A stretch of DNA of 64,000 bases. It comes from Chloroflexota bacterium (GTDB lineage Bacteria > Chloroflexota > Anaerolineae > J036 > Brachytrichaceae). The DNA is taken from positions 1 through 64,000 of the forward strand of contig JANXLU010000068.1 in assembly GCA_025354985.1 (NCBI GenBank), written 5' to 3'. Below, in pieces: positions 27,059 to 35,092 of the stretch. Position 1 is the first letter of the stretch, and each line of letters begins with the position of its first letter. Below the pieces are notes generated by a model. The model had not been told where the DNA came from and did not search any database. It saw only the letters and a list, made by a program, of their open reading frames with translations. The position numbers and the translations under genes are program-made.

Positions 27059-29055
27059 TTCGCACCTTCAGCTGGAATTCGATAAATTGTAAACAACTCG
27101 CGACCATTCGGATCTTTGACAACGCTTGCCGTTCCGTTGGGATACTTACGCTCAATGGCATGTAAGTCATCATAGTGATTCTGCATGGCCAGTATGGCCG
27201 TACCTTGTGTATCACCCGCAACAATTTTCAAATCGTCCGGCTTGACTAGATTAAGCACGTGTGCGTCTCGAGCGACAAACTTTATCGCACCGTGACCCGC
27301 ATACATCACGGGCACTGCCATTACATAATTATGGTACTCAGTAGGATATCGCATGAACTCGTTTGCGGCCCCAACAGCCTCGTAGCCCGACGCTATTTTA
27401 GGAAGCGAAATAAAGTATGTCGTTATATTTATGTAACCGCAAAAGACCACAAGTATGGCCGCAGCTCCACCTACCATCCACGTTGAAAGTCCAGCCGCCA
27501 AGCTTCCAAAAAATTCTTGCGCCCGTGCCACAAATAAACCCGCAAAAATACACACGACAGGCGTAACAATAAGTAACCGCTGACCAGACGGCGCATCTAT
27601 GGTGAAGACTCCGCCCATGATCAACCCAAGAGCAAACCATGCGAGGAGCATAAACTCAAAATTTCGTCGGAACCGTACAACTGCAAAGCTTACGCCAAGC
27701 CACATTCCTATTACTGAAATGGGATCAAATGCCGCGAACTCGGGCGTGTAAAAACCACCAGCGTCACCCAGCTTGAAAAAGAAGCCCAATATTTGCTGCA
27801 ATTGGTGAATGAAAAGGCGCGGCAAGTCCGCGGGCAAGGATGCCGCGGGACCCAGAAGTGCCTTATAGTTTTGTTCAGCAAAAATGCTGACAAAGGCAAC
27901 TCTGCTCGTAAACATATCCGGTGCAGTGGCAAAGTACGCAGCCAGTGGAGCGTAAACGATGGCCGCCGTTGCAAACACTATTGACATTTGTTTAATCGTT
28001 ACGGCTTTTTGTATATACAGATACGCGAGCACCAGAACTCCAATAAATGGCATGACTCGTGAACCAAAATAGAAATATTGACTTATTCCTAAAACAATGC
28101 CTGAAAGAGCAAATAGAGTTATGCTTTGCGTTCCTCGTGCATTGACATCCCCACGTGAATTGTTGATCATGATCTTTGAAAGAATCAGCGCAAACACAAT
28201 CATGCCAAGTTCCGACTCAACGCAAATAATTGCTATCCGACTATAGTGAATTTGGTAGTGGGAAACCGCCAATAAGCTCGCCGCCACTAAACCGGCGATC
28301 TTTCCCCAACCGTTTCTGGCAATGCCATAAACAGCGGGAATGCATGCAGTACCAACAATAACACTCAGCATTCGCAGCCCAGCGATATTTGGTCCAAAAA
28401 TATCGATTGACAGAGCTTGCAGGTAGTTAAATATCATTGGCAATCCCCAAAATGGAGCCGTCCAGAAAAATGGGATGGGTTTGCCGGCAAGTATGTCGAG
28501 AGCGTATATACCCATCTCTCCTTCGTCCACGTGAATTGTCGGAGGAGAATTTGACAGGTCGTACGATCGTAGAACAAGTCCAATGACCGTAACTAAGCAT
28601 AGGCTGACAATTTCAAACCAGTCCGTTTTGGAAGGAGAATGAGCTCGACGGAGGCTGTCACTACTGGAGTTGGACGCGGACTGAAAATTCGTTGAAGGAT
28701 ATCGGTTATCGCGTAATTTGGCTGCACAACATATGCATGCAATAGCACCAAGCCATGGAACCACCGCAGGCAGGTTGTAATACACAGTTGCAACTATTCC
28801 AATTGAAATTGCCGTCAGCACCCCGGCTGCAATAGCCAGTGCCTTTACAGGATTCTGACGTAAATTTCGAAATATTTCTCCAGCGTTTAGGGTCTTGGCT
28901 GGCAATTCAAGATTCCGTAACCCGATGAACGCTACAAATGAAACAAACACCCCAGCCAGCACTAGTGGCAAACTTTGCTTCAGCGTGGCAAGTGCGCATA
29001 TCCCTACAGCACAAACGGCGGCGACCGTCCGAAAAATCTGACGCGATGTTTGCAT
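27055..29055 (-). CDS. GT39-family integral membrane glycosyltransferase (tandem copy 1)
   Basis: A polytopic protein of about 666 residues with the outer-loop motif PPTIHVDEGEMG, several predicted TM helices and a soluble tail ending in GRELFTIYRIP, also seen as GRELYTEYRVP in its neighbour. It is the first gene of the minus-strand glycan cassette. The track start (TTG 29139) adds a non-hydrophobic leader; ATG 29055 (MQTSRQ) places the first TM helix near the N-terminus, and ATG 29130 is also possible. Its 3' end overlaps the next start by 4 nt. The region is visibly more AT-rich than 29.2-30.4 kb beyond it, compatible with separate ancestry. Function by family only. Confidence 0.82.
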   Translation of the reverse strand: MQTSRQIFRTVAAVCAVGICALATLKQSLPLVLAGVFVSFVAFIGLRNLELPAKTLNAGEIFRNLRQNPVKALAIAAGVLTAISIGIVATVYYNLPAVVPWLGAIACICCAAKLRDNRYPSTNFQSASNSSSDSLRRAHSPSKTDWFEIVSLCLVTVIGLVLRSYDLSNSPPTIHVDEGEMGIYALDILAGKPIPFFWTAPFWGLPMIFNYLQALSIDIFGPNIAGLRMLSVIVGTACIPAVYGIARNGWGKIAGLVAASLLAVSHYQIHYSRIAIICVESELGMIVFALILSKIMINNSRGDVNARGTQSITLFALSGIVLGISQYFYFGSRVMPFIGVLVLAYLYIQKAVTIKQMSIVFATAAIVYAPLAAYFATAPDMFTSRVAFVSIFAEQNYKALLGPAASLPADLPRLFIHQLQQILGFFFKLGDAGGFYTPEFAAFDPISVIGMWLGVSFAVVRFRRNFEFMLLAWFALGLIMGGVFTIDAPSGQRLLIVTPVVCIFAGLFVARAQEFFGSLAAGLSTWMVGGAAAILVVFCGYINITTYFISLPKIASGYEAVGAANEFMRYPTEYHNYVMAVPVMYAGHGAIKFVARDAHVLNLVKPDDLKIVAGDTQGTAILAMQNHYDDLHAIERKYPNGTASVVKDPNGRELFTIYRIPAEGAN

Positions 29056-29249
29056 AATCTGTTTTCGTACTGAATTGCCAGCGGCAAATATCTTCGTTGT
29101 GGATTCTAGTATGACAACTGGCCATGGCATACGTAACAAAACTCGACGTTGAGGTTGTCCATGAACTGACAGCTACCAGTTTTGCTGCTTATACCCCGAC
29201 GCCACTTGATAAACTATCAAGGCCCGCATGGAATAATGACTGCTGTCAT

Positions 29250-30431
29250 ATGCGCATCCTCCAAATCCTCACCTACTACCGCCCCTGGGTCTCTGGCCTG
29301 ACCATATACGTCGAGCGCCTTGCCCGCGGCCTGGTGGCCGCCGGCCACCAAGTTACCGTGTTGACATCCGCATACGACCCCGCCTTGCCCCTCGCGGAAA
29401 CCCAGGACGGCGTAGTCATCGTTCGCGCCCCGGTTGCGTTTCGCGTGAGCAAAGGAGTCGTCATGCCCCAGTTTGGATTCATGGCCCGCTGGCTCATGGC
29501 CGGACACGACATAGTGCATTTGCACCTGCCCCAGTTTGATGGTGCCGGCCTTGCGCTCAACGCCAAACTTAAACACAAGCCCTCGGTGCTCACCTATCAC
29601 TGCGATATATCCCTGCCGGAGGGTGGTCTAAACAAGGTCGTGCAGCCGGTCATAACCGCAGCCAATCACGGTGCGGCCCGCCTGGTCGATCGCATCGTTG
29701 CCTACACCCACGATTACGCCGCGCATAGCGCGCTCCTGCGCCAATATCCACAAAAGCTCACGGTCATCCCGCCGCCGGTCGAAATCATCGACGCGACCGA
29801 CTCCGATCTTCAGGCCTTCCGCACGAAGTGGCGCCTCGGCCCGACCGACCTTGACAGCGCCTTACGCTGCACCCCGGTCATCATCGGCATGTGCGCCCGC
29901 CTCGCCACCGAAAAAGGGGTTGAAGTGTTGGTCGACGCGCTCGATCACATCCGCAAATCGCAACCGTCCGCCCGCGTGCTGTTTGCCGGACCATATCAAA
30001 ATGTCCTCGGTGAAGATGCCTATGCGCGCGCGCTCCAGCCAAGATTTGACGCGCTTGGCCCCGACCACTGGACGTTCCTGGGCTCACTGCAGGGCGCCGA
30101 GTTGTCCGCCTTCTTTCGGGCGTGCACCGTCACCGTACTACCCAGTCTCAACAGCACCGAAAGCTTCGGGCTGGTGCAGGTCGAAAGCATGCTAAATGGC
30201 ACACCAAGCATCTGCAGCGATCTTCCGGGTGTCCGAGTGAGCGTTGGCACCACGGGCATGGGTGCCGTTGTTCCCATTGGCAACGCCCGGGCCCTCGCCC
30301 ATGCCATCCTTGACGTTGCCGCCCGCCGTAGCGAGTTTGTCAAGCCACGCACGGAAATCGAGTCCCACTACGCCACGGCCCGCACCGTTGCCGCGTATGA
30401 GTCTCTTTATCAATCACTCTGTGCTGAGTGA
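29250..30431 (+). CDS. family 4 glycosyltransferase
   Basis: A 393-residue GT-B fold transferase. The N-terminal domain opens with MRILQILTYYRPWVSG and a glycine-rich loop; the C-terminal donor domain has GMCARLATEKGVEVLVDAL and the conserved acidic helix ESFGLVQVE followed by LNGTPSI. Such enzymes move a sugar from a nucleotide donor to a lipid-linked or growing glycan on the cytoplasmic side. The track start 29124 adds 42 residues without fold; ATG 29250 fits the first beta strand. It diverges from the minus-strand GT39 cassette across a roughly 195-nt gap and is markedly more GC-rich. With GDP-heptose genes nearby, a heptosyl or mannosyl donor is possible but unproven. Confidence 0.9.
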   Translation: MRILQILTYYRPWVSGLTIYVERLARGLVAAGHQVTVLTSAYDPALPLAETQDGVVIVRAPVAFRVSKGVVMPQFGFMARWLMAGHDIVHLHLPQFDGAGLALNAKLKHKPSVLTYHCDISLPEGGLNKVVQPVITAANHGAARLVDRIVAYTHDYAAHSALLRQYPQKLTVIPPPVEIIDATDSDLQAFRTKWRLGPTDLDSALRCTPVIIGMCARLATEKGVEVLVDALDHIRKSQPSARVLFAGPYQNVLGEDAYARALQPRFDALGPDHWTFLGSLQGAELSAFFRACTVTVLPSLNSTESFGLVQVESMLNGTPSICSDLPGVRVSVGTTGMGAVVPIGNARALAHAILDVAARRSEFVKPRTEIESHYATARTVAAYESLYQSLCAE

Positions 30432-30490
30432 ACAAGAACTATTGCTATCTGCCAGGCGCGCCAGCCTTTCGAGACAACTGTGAATGGCCG

Positions 30491-31519
30491 TCAGATTATC
30501 AGCATCGCATCCCCAAACGAAAAGAACCTGTATCGTTCAGTGATGGCCAGGTCATATGCGCGCCACATCTGTTCCATGCCAGTAAATGCACCCACAAGCG
30601 CCAGCAATGAGCTCCTCGGCAAATGAAAATTCGTGAGTAGCCCGTCCACCACCTTAAACCGAAACCCGGGCGTAATAAACAAGCGCGTATCACCTGAATA
30701 GGCCGAAACAAAGTTGCCGCCAACTGCGTGTGCGGCCGCCGTTTCCAACACGCGCACGCTTGTCGTGCCAATTGCAATGATCCGTCCACCAGCCTTCTTC
30801 ACCCGCTGAATCTCGGTTACTGCTGATTCGCCAATCTCCACCCACTCGCTGTGAATGTGATGCGCTTCAACCTCATCAACCGAAATCGGCTTAAATGTGT
30901 CCAAACCCACGTGCAGCGTCACAAACGCGATGCCAACACCATGCGACCGCAGCCGTGCAAATAGTTCTTCCGTAAAGTGAAGACCGGCAGTAGGGGCCGC
31001 AGCCGATCCCGCCTCACGCGCATACACGGTTTGATAGCGATCCGCATTCCCAAGTTCGGTCCTTATGTAAGGTGGCAGTGGTACCCGCCCGATCCGTTCC
31101 AGCCAGGGTTCAATGCGTTCGCTAAACGTCACCAGTCGCTCCGTTTCATCGGGCGAGTCATCGTCTCCCACAGCGCTCACCGTCGCTCGCACCGGAGAGT
31201 CGACAAAAAGCACCTCGCTCACATTACGTCCGCCAACCTGCGCCCGCCAGCTCGTCTCAGAAAGCTTGCGTAGTAGCAGCACTTCGGCCCGTCCACCGCT
31301 TGGCTTCTGCCCAATCAATCGCGCCGGGATAACCCGCGTTTGATTTAGCACAATCGAGTCGCCTGGGCGCAACAGTTCGGGCATGTCACACACGCGAAAG
31401 TTCGCGAGCTCCCCGGTCACACGATCCACCCGCATCATCCGGCTTTGGTCCCGCGGTTCACGTGGCGTTTGGGCGATCAGTTCCGGTGGAAGAACATATT
31501 CAAGTTCACGTGTAAACAT
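30491..31519 (-). CDS. queA: S-adenosylmethionine:tRNA ribosyltransferase-isomerase
   Basis: About 342 residues, usual length. QueA transfers the ribosyl part of SAM to preQ1-tRNA, giving epoxyqueuosine at the wobble position of NAU/NAC anticodons. Signature blocks are YVLPPELIAQTP at the start, GDSIVLNQTRVIPARL, LPPYI, the loop GSAAAPTAGLHFTEEL, FVTLHVGLDTFKPI and NFHLPRSSLLALVGAF. ATG 31519 is preferred over the track's TTG 31525. It diverges from ftsH across 139-145 nt containing a LexA-like box. Other queuosine genes are not in the window. Confidence 0.96.
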   Translation of the reverse strand: MFTRELEYVLPPELIAQTPREPRDQSRMMRVDRVTGELANFRVCDMPELLRPGDSIVLNQTRVIPARLIGQKPSGGRAEVLLLRKLSETSWRAQVGGRNVSEVLFVDSPVRATVSAVGDDDSPDETERLVTFSERIEPWLERIGRVPLPPYIRTELGNADRYQTVYAREAGSAAAPTAGLHFTEELFARLRSHGVGIAFVTLHVGLDTFKPISVDEVEAHHIHSEWVEIGESAVTEIQRVKKAGGRIIAIGTTSVRVLETAAAHAVGGNFVSAYSGDTRLFITPGFRFKVVDGLLTNFHLPRSSLLALVGAFTGMEQMWRAYDLAITERYRFFSFGDAMLII

Positions 31520-31539
31520 TATCAACGGGTTTATACTAC

Positions 31540-31551
31540 GAACAGACGTTC
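31540..31551. promoter_or_regulatory. LexA-like dyad between queA and ftsH
   Basis: GAACAGACGTTC, inside CGAACAGACGTTCA, matches the GAAC-N4-GTTC core and nearly all of the Gram-positive SOS box. A plus-strand TATACT lies just upstream (31532-31537), giving the same -10/box geometry as at recA. A clear -35 is missing. About one such 8-base core is expected by chance in 64 kb, so this is a candidate only. Confidence 0.4.
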
Positions 31552-31664
31552 AGGGTCTCACACGATGCTAATAGCGGCGTGCTAACGTCCGATATTAATT
31601 CGGGTTCATTTGTGCGGCGTTCGACAATCATCGCCGGCACCGGTTTGCAGATCGAGGTTAAATA

Positions 31665-33545
31665 ATGCCCAAAGGCTTGCGCAATAATCTGGTTCCCATC
31701 GTCCTGATCACCGTCGTCGTGATCTATATCTTTGCGTCATTTGGCACGCGCTCATTCTCGTCACGTGCCAGCGCACCAAATATTTCCGTCAACACGCTGG
31801 TCAATGACATCAAGCAGGACCGGGTCTCAAAGGTAAACGAAGCTGCTACTGCCACCTCATTGATCGTAACGCTAAAGGACAGCAAACAATATATCGTTCT
31901 TAAGAACCCGCGTGAACTAACAGTTGAGCTGCTGAAGAATTATGGCGTGACCGAGTCTCAGCTGGCTGGTTTTGAATATCAGCAAGATCCTGAGCCCGCC
32001 TTCTCGCAATGGGCCTCGCTTTTGTTCACCGCGCTGCCCTTCCTTTTTATTGCCGGCTTGTTGTTTATGGGTATGCGCCGGGCGCAATCTGGCGCGGATC
32101 AAGCCTTCAGCTTTGGCCGCAGCCGAGCCAAGCGCGTGACCAGCGAAACACCCGTGGTGACGTTTGCCGATGTCGCCGGCTGCGACGAAGCCAAGCATGA
32201 GCTCGTCGAGGTCGTGGAATTTCTAAAGCAGCCGGAGAAGTTTATCCAGTTGGGCGCCAGAATTCCAAAGGGAGTTCTGCTTGTTGGCCCTCCGGGCACA
32301 GGCAAAACCCTTTTGGCAAAAGCCTGTGCTGGTGAGGCCGGCGTACCGTTCTTCAGCCTCAGCGGCTCCGAGTTCGTAGAGCTCTTCGTAGGTGTGGGCG
32401 CCAGCCGCGTCCGCGACCTGTTTGATCAGGCCAAAAAGACCGCCCCTTGTATCGTGTTCATAGATGAAATCGATGCAGTCGGGCGCCAGCGCGGTGCGGG
32501 TATGGGTGGTGGTAACGACGAACGCGAACAAACCCTAAACCAAATGCTCGTCGAAATGGATGGGTTCGGCACAGATACAAACGTGATCGTGGTTGCTGCA
32601 ACCAACCGAGCGGACACACTTGATCCCGCTTTGCTCCGCCCGGGTCGCTTTGACCGCCGTGTGATTGTTGATGCACCCGACGTGGTCGGTCGCGAGGCGA
32701 TTTTGAAGGTCCACACCAAGGGCAAGCCCATAGCTGCCGGTGCCGATCTTAATGTCATTGCCCGCCAAACACCGGGTTTTACCGGCGCAGACATTGAGAA
32801 CTTGGTGAACGAATCTGCGATCCTGACCGCGCGTGCAGGTGAAAAGGAAATCACCCAGAAACACCTGCAGGAAGCGATTGAAAAGGTTGCCCTTGGCCCC
32901 GAACGCAAGAGTCGCTTGATTTCGCCGCGCCAGAAACAGTTGGTGGCCTATCACGAGGCAGGTCATGCGGTCGCGGCAGTGCTGACCCCCGAGGCCGAAT
33001 TCTCGGTGCAAAAAGTTACGATTATTCCCCGCGGTATGGCCGGCGGCGTAACGTGGTTCGCGCCGGACACCGAAGATAATTTGGTCAATTACACCAAGAA
33101 GCGCATCGAAGCGCGCATGATCATCACCTTGGCCGGGCGAGCCGCTGAGGAAATCGTGTTTGACGATATTTCAGCCGGGGCAGTTGGCGATATTGAGCAG
33201 GCCACCACGCAAGCGCGCGCAATGGTTCGTCAATATGGCATGAGCGATGCGCTTGGCCCGGTAAATTATGGCGGTCGCGACGCCATGGTGTTTTTAGGCC
33301 GCGAGCTGTCTGAGGGCAAAAACTATAGCGAGAAGATTGCCGAGCAGATCGACGTGGAGGTTACCAAAATTATCCGCAAAGCCTACGAGCGCTCAATCGA
33401 CTTGCTGCGGACAAACAAGGACAAGCTGATAGCGACCGCAAACGCTCTGCTGGAACATGAGACGCTCGACGCCAGCGAATTTAAGCAGATGCTCGGCCTG
33501 ATCGTCGCACCTCCTGCCGAGCTCGCGCTGCCGCAACCGGCTTGA
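31665..33545 (+). CDS. ftsH: ATP-dependent zinc metalloprotease FtsH
   Basis: A 626-residue membrane-anchored AAA+ protease that extracts and degrades membrane and soluble proteins. N-terminal TM (~11-28), a short extracytoplasmic domain, second TM (~115-135), AAA module with Walker A GPPGTGKT (~208), Walker [11 protein letters not shown], second region of homology [17 protein letters not shown], pore-loop region [17 protein letters not shown], and the M41 zinc site HEAGH (430-434). Length and order are normal. ATG 31665 follows a GAGGTT ribosome site. It converges on the recombinase-like gene at a short hairpin. The upstream region carries a possible LexA box. Confidence 0.98.
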   Translation: MPKGLRNNLVPIVLITVVVIYIFASFGTRSFSSRASAPNISVNTLVNDIKQDRVSKVNEAATATSLIVTLKDSKQYIVLKNPRELTVELLKNYGVTESQLAGFEYQQDPEPAFSQWASLLFTALPFLFIAGLLFMGMRRAQSGADQAFSFGRSRAKRVTSETPVVTFADVAGCDEAKHELVEVVEFLKQPEKFIQLGARIPKGVLLVGPPGTGKTLLAKACAGEAGVPFFSLSGSEFVELFVGVGASRVRDLFDQAKKTAPCIVFIDEIDAVGRQRGAGMGGGNDEREQTLNQMLVEMDGFGTDTNVIVVAATNRADTLDPALLRPGRFDRRVIVDAPDVVGREAILKVHTKGKPIAAGADLNVIARQTPGFTGADIENLVNESAILTARAGEKEITQKHLQEAIEKVALGPERKSRLISPRQKQLVAYHEAGHAVAAVLTPEAEFSVQKVTIIPRGMAGGVTWFAPDTEDNLVNYTKKRIEARMIITLAGRAAEEIVFDDISAGAVGDIEQATTQARAMVRQYGMSDALGPVNYGGRDAMVFLGRELSEGKNYSEKIAEQIDVEVTKIIRKAYERSIDLLRTNKDKLIATANALLEHETLDASEFKQMLGLIVAPPAELALPQPA

Positions 33546-33547
33546 CC

Positions 33548-33564
33548 AGCCTGCGGCACAGGCT
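33548..33564. terminator. possible bidirectional terminator between ftsH and the recombinase-like gene
   Basis: AGCCTG-cggca-CAGGCT is a perfect 6-bp stem with a 5-nt loop located between two convergent stop codons, followed on the plus strand by the mildly T-rich ATTTAGTTTC. Stem is short and the T-tract weak, so efficiency is uncertain. Confidence 0.5.
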
Positions 33565-33566
33565 AT

Positions 33567-34436
33567 TTAGTTTCCCGCACCCATAATCCGGCGTAGCTTG
33601 TGCTCCATCTCCGCCCACGCTGGCGCACTCAGCCCGTAACGCTGCTGCAATTGCACGTCGGTAAACGATCCCGACCTAAACTCGCGTAGTGCACAGGTCC
33701 AGCGGAGCTGTTCAAACGTCACGCTTTCGATTCCTGCAGCGGTGGCCACCTTTCGGTTAAACAGATACTCAAGGTTGCGGCCCGTGCAGTCCAGGAGGCG
33801 GTCACGCACTCCAAATCGTTCAACATAATCGCCAATTACCGTCGCGGTTCTGCTTGAAATTGACAGCACCCGGTTCTTGTATTGCAGGTGCTTTTGGGCA
33901 TACCGAATCTGTATGTTTGGTGACGCCTCGCGCCACAGAACGGTTTCAATAGTCAGCGCCATGCACTCGCCCTTTTTTATCCCGGTTTCAAGCACCAGAT
34001 TGCTGGCGATCAACGGTCGCACTTCAAGTTTTTCACCGGCCGCAAGTGCGCCGGCCGCCAGCAGGACCTGCTCCGCCTGGGCTTCAGTCAGATATTCAGG
34101 CAACGCATCGGCAAATGGTCGGTATGCGATTTTGTCCGCCGGGTTAACGGCCATTGCCCCTGCCTTTGTCAGCCAGTCAAAGAATACCTTGAGCGAGGTA
34201 AGGCGTCGTTCCACGCTCTTTGGGCTGCGTGCATGCAGGCTGCTTTCCAGATGCCGCAAAAATCCCTGCAACTGGTCCTCACGAATTGAAGCAAGGCTGC
34301 ACGGCACACCCACCCAGCGCTCGAATATAAGCAAATCTCCAACAAACGCCTTGCGCGTGTTATCGCTCACCGGCCGGCGCGCCATGGACTGCTTAAATCC
34401 CTCAATGCCATCGTGCAGACTCATGTGACTTGCCAT
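33567..34436 (-). CDS. tyrosine-recombinase-fold protein with degraded active site
   Basis: A 289-residue protein with the two-domain layout of XerC/D: N-terminal SAM-like core-binding domain (residues ~10-95, with RRLTSLKVFFDWLTKAG and a NPAD turn) and a C-terminal catalytic-fold domain beginning EYLTEAQAEQVLLAA. Every recognisable catalytic position appears changed: the first Arg in TG(L)R.xE reads TGIKKGE; HxLRHT reads FEQLRWT (His lost, Arg kept); LGHSS reads YGLSA; and the terminal Tyr position reads AWAEMEHKL. It is therefore probably a DNA-binding relative rather than an active recombinase. Length is near normal and the frame is intact, arguing against a decaying pseudogene. A perfect 28-bp palindrome lies 15 bp upstream, a plausible operator. 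Specific function unknown. Confidence 0.75.
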   Translation of the reverse strand: MASHMSLHDGIEGFKQSMARRPVSDNTRKAFVGDLLIFERWVGVPCSLASIREDQLQGFLRHLESSLHARSPKSVERRLTSLKVFFDWLTKAGAMAVNPADKIAYRPFADALPEYLTEAQAEQVLLAAGALAAGEKLEVRPLIASNLVLETGIKKGECMALTIETVLWREASPNIQIRYAQKHLQYKNRVLSISSRTATVIGDYVERFGVRDRLLDCTGRNLEYLFNRKVATAAGIESVTFEQLRWTCALREFRSGSFTDVQLQQRYGLSAPAWAEMEHKLRRIMGAGN

Positions 34437-34450
34437 TGGAGAAGTTTAGC

Positions 34451-34478
34451 ACAAATGTTCTGCAATCAGAACATTTGT
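34451..34478. promoter_or_regulatory. perfect 28-bp palindrome, candidate operator
   Basis: ACAAATGTTCTG-CAAT-CAGAACATTTGT: 12-bp perfect arms with a 4-nt spacer in the divergent gap between the recombinase-like gene (minus) and the LTD protein gene (plus). It would overlap the minus-strand promoter region and lies just upstream of a plus-strand TAATAT (34487-34492). Such symmetry is typical of a dimer-binding operator or a recombinase-type recognition site. The binding protein is unknown; the adjacent recombinase-fold protein is the obvious candidate. Confidence 0.7.
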
Positions 34479-34501
34479 CCATCCGCTAATATTGGAACCC
34501 A

Positions 34502-35047
34502 ATGCAGCCCATACCGCTTCGAACGTGGATCGCACTCATTGCCGTAAATATCGTAGTCTCCGCGCTCACTACGCTCATCATCATGAGGGTTGCCGGATCT
34601 TCGCGGCCTACACCCGCGCTGCAACCCGCGCCCGCACCGGCTGCTGTTCAGGCACTTTTGCCATCCCTACCAACCGCAATTGCCAGACCCACTCCAGCCA
34701 GCCCGCCAACCCAGGTTTCCAAATCGCCCGCATCACCGCAAAATTCGGTCCGAATTGTGGCCGTCAACGGCGTTGGCCAGCGCCAGCGGGAGCAGGTTGT
34801 TATTGCCAATGAAGGCGACCTCACCGACATCAAAGAATGGAGCCTGTCATCCAGCCGCACGATAAGCTACACGTTCAAGAACGTAGCACTGCTAAAGGAC
34901 ACGTTTGTAAATGTTTATACAACGTCCGGCAGCGACACCGCATCCAACGTGTTCTGGAACCGTGATGAACCCGCTTGGCAAGTGGGCGATACGGTCGTGT
35001 TGCAAAACGGCAAAGGGGTGGTGATCGACACCTATGTCATCAAATAA
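34502..35047 (+). CDS. membrane-anchored lamin-tail-domain (LTD) protein
   Basis: A 181-residue protein. Residues ~8-30 form a signal anchor (WIALIAVNIVVSALTTLII), then a Pro/Ala-rich linker (~38-80), then an LTD-like Ig-fold domain (~82-181) with VVIANEGDLTDIKEWSL, YTFKNVALLKDTFVNVYT, VFWNRDEPAWQVGDTVVL and a closing GVVIDTYVI. Bacterial LTD domains are generally extracellular and often attached to surface enzymes; here the domain stands alone. A TAATAT only about 10 nt upstream of the ATG could give a nearly leaderless mRNA. Its partner or substrate cannot be inferred. Confidence 0.8.
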   Translation: MQPIPLRTWIALIAVNIVVSALTTLIIMRVAGSSRPTPALQPAPAPAAVQALLPSLPTAIARPTPASPPTQVSKSPASPQNSVRIVAVNGVGQRQREQVVIANEGDLTDIKEWSLSSSRTISYTFKNVALLKDTFVNVYTTSGSDTASNVFWNRDEPAWQVGDTVVLQNGKGVVIDTYVIK

Positions 35048-35092
35048 TATGGCATTGCGCGTCCTGTGGCAACCCGCGTGCCATTCCAAACT

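Noticed and set aside
33567-34478. Integrase-like gene plus palindrome as an integrated mobile element with attachment site
   Set aside because: No tRNA, direct repeat flanks, excisionase, phage or transfer genes; active-site residues are lost. Treated as a domesticated DNA-binding protein.
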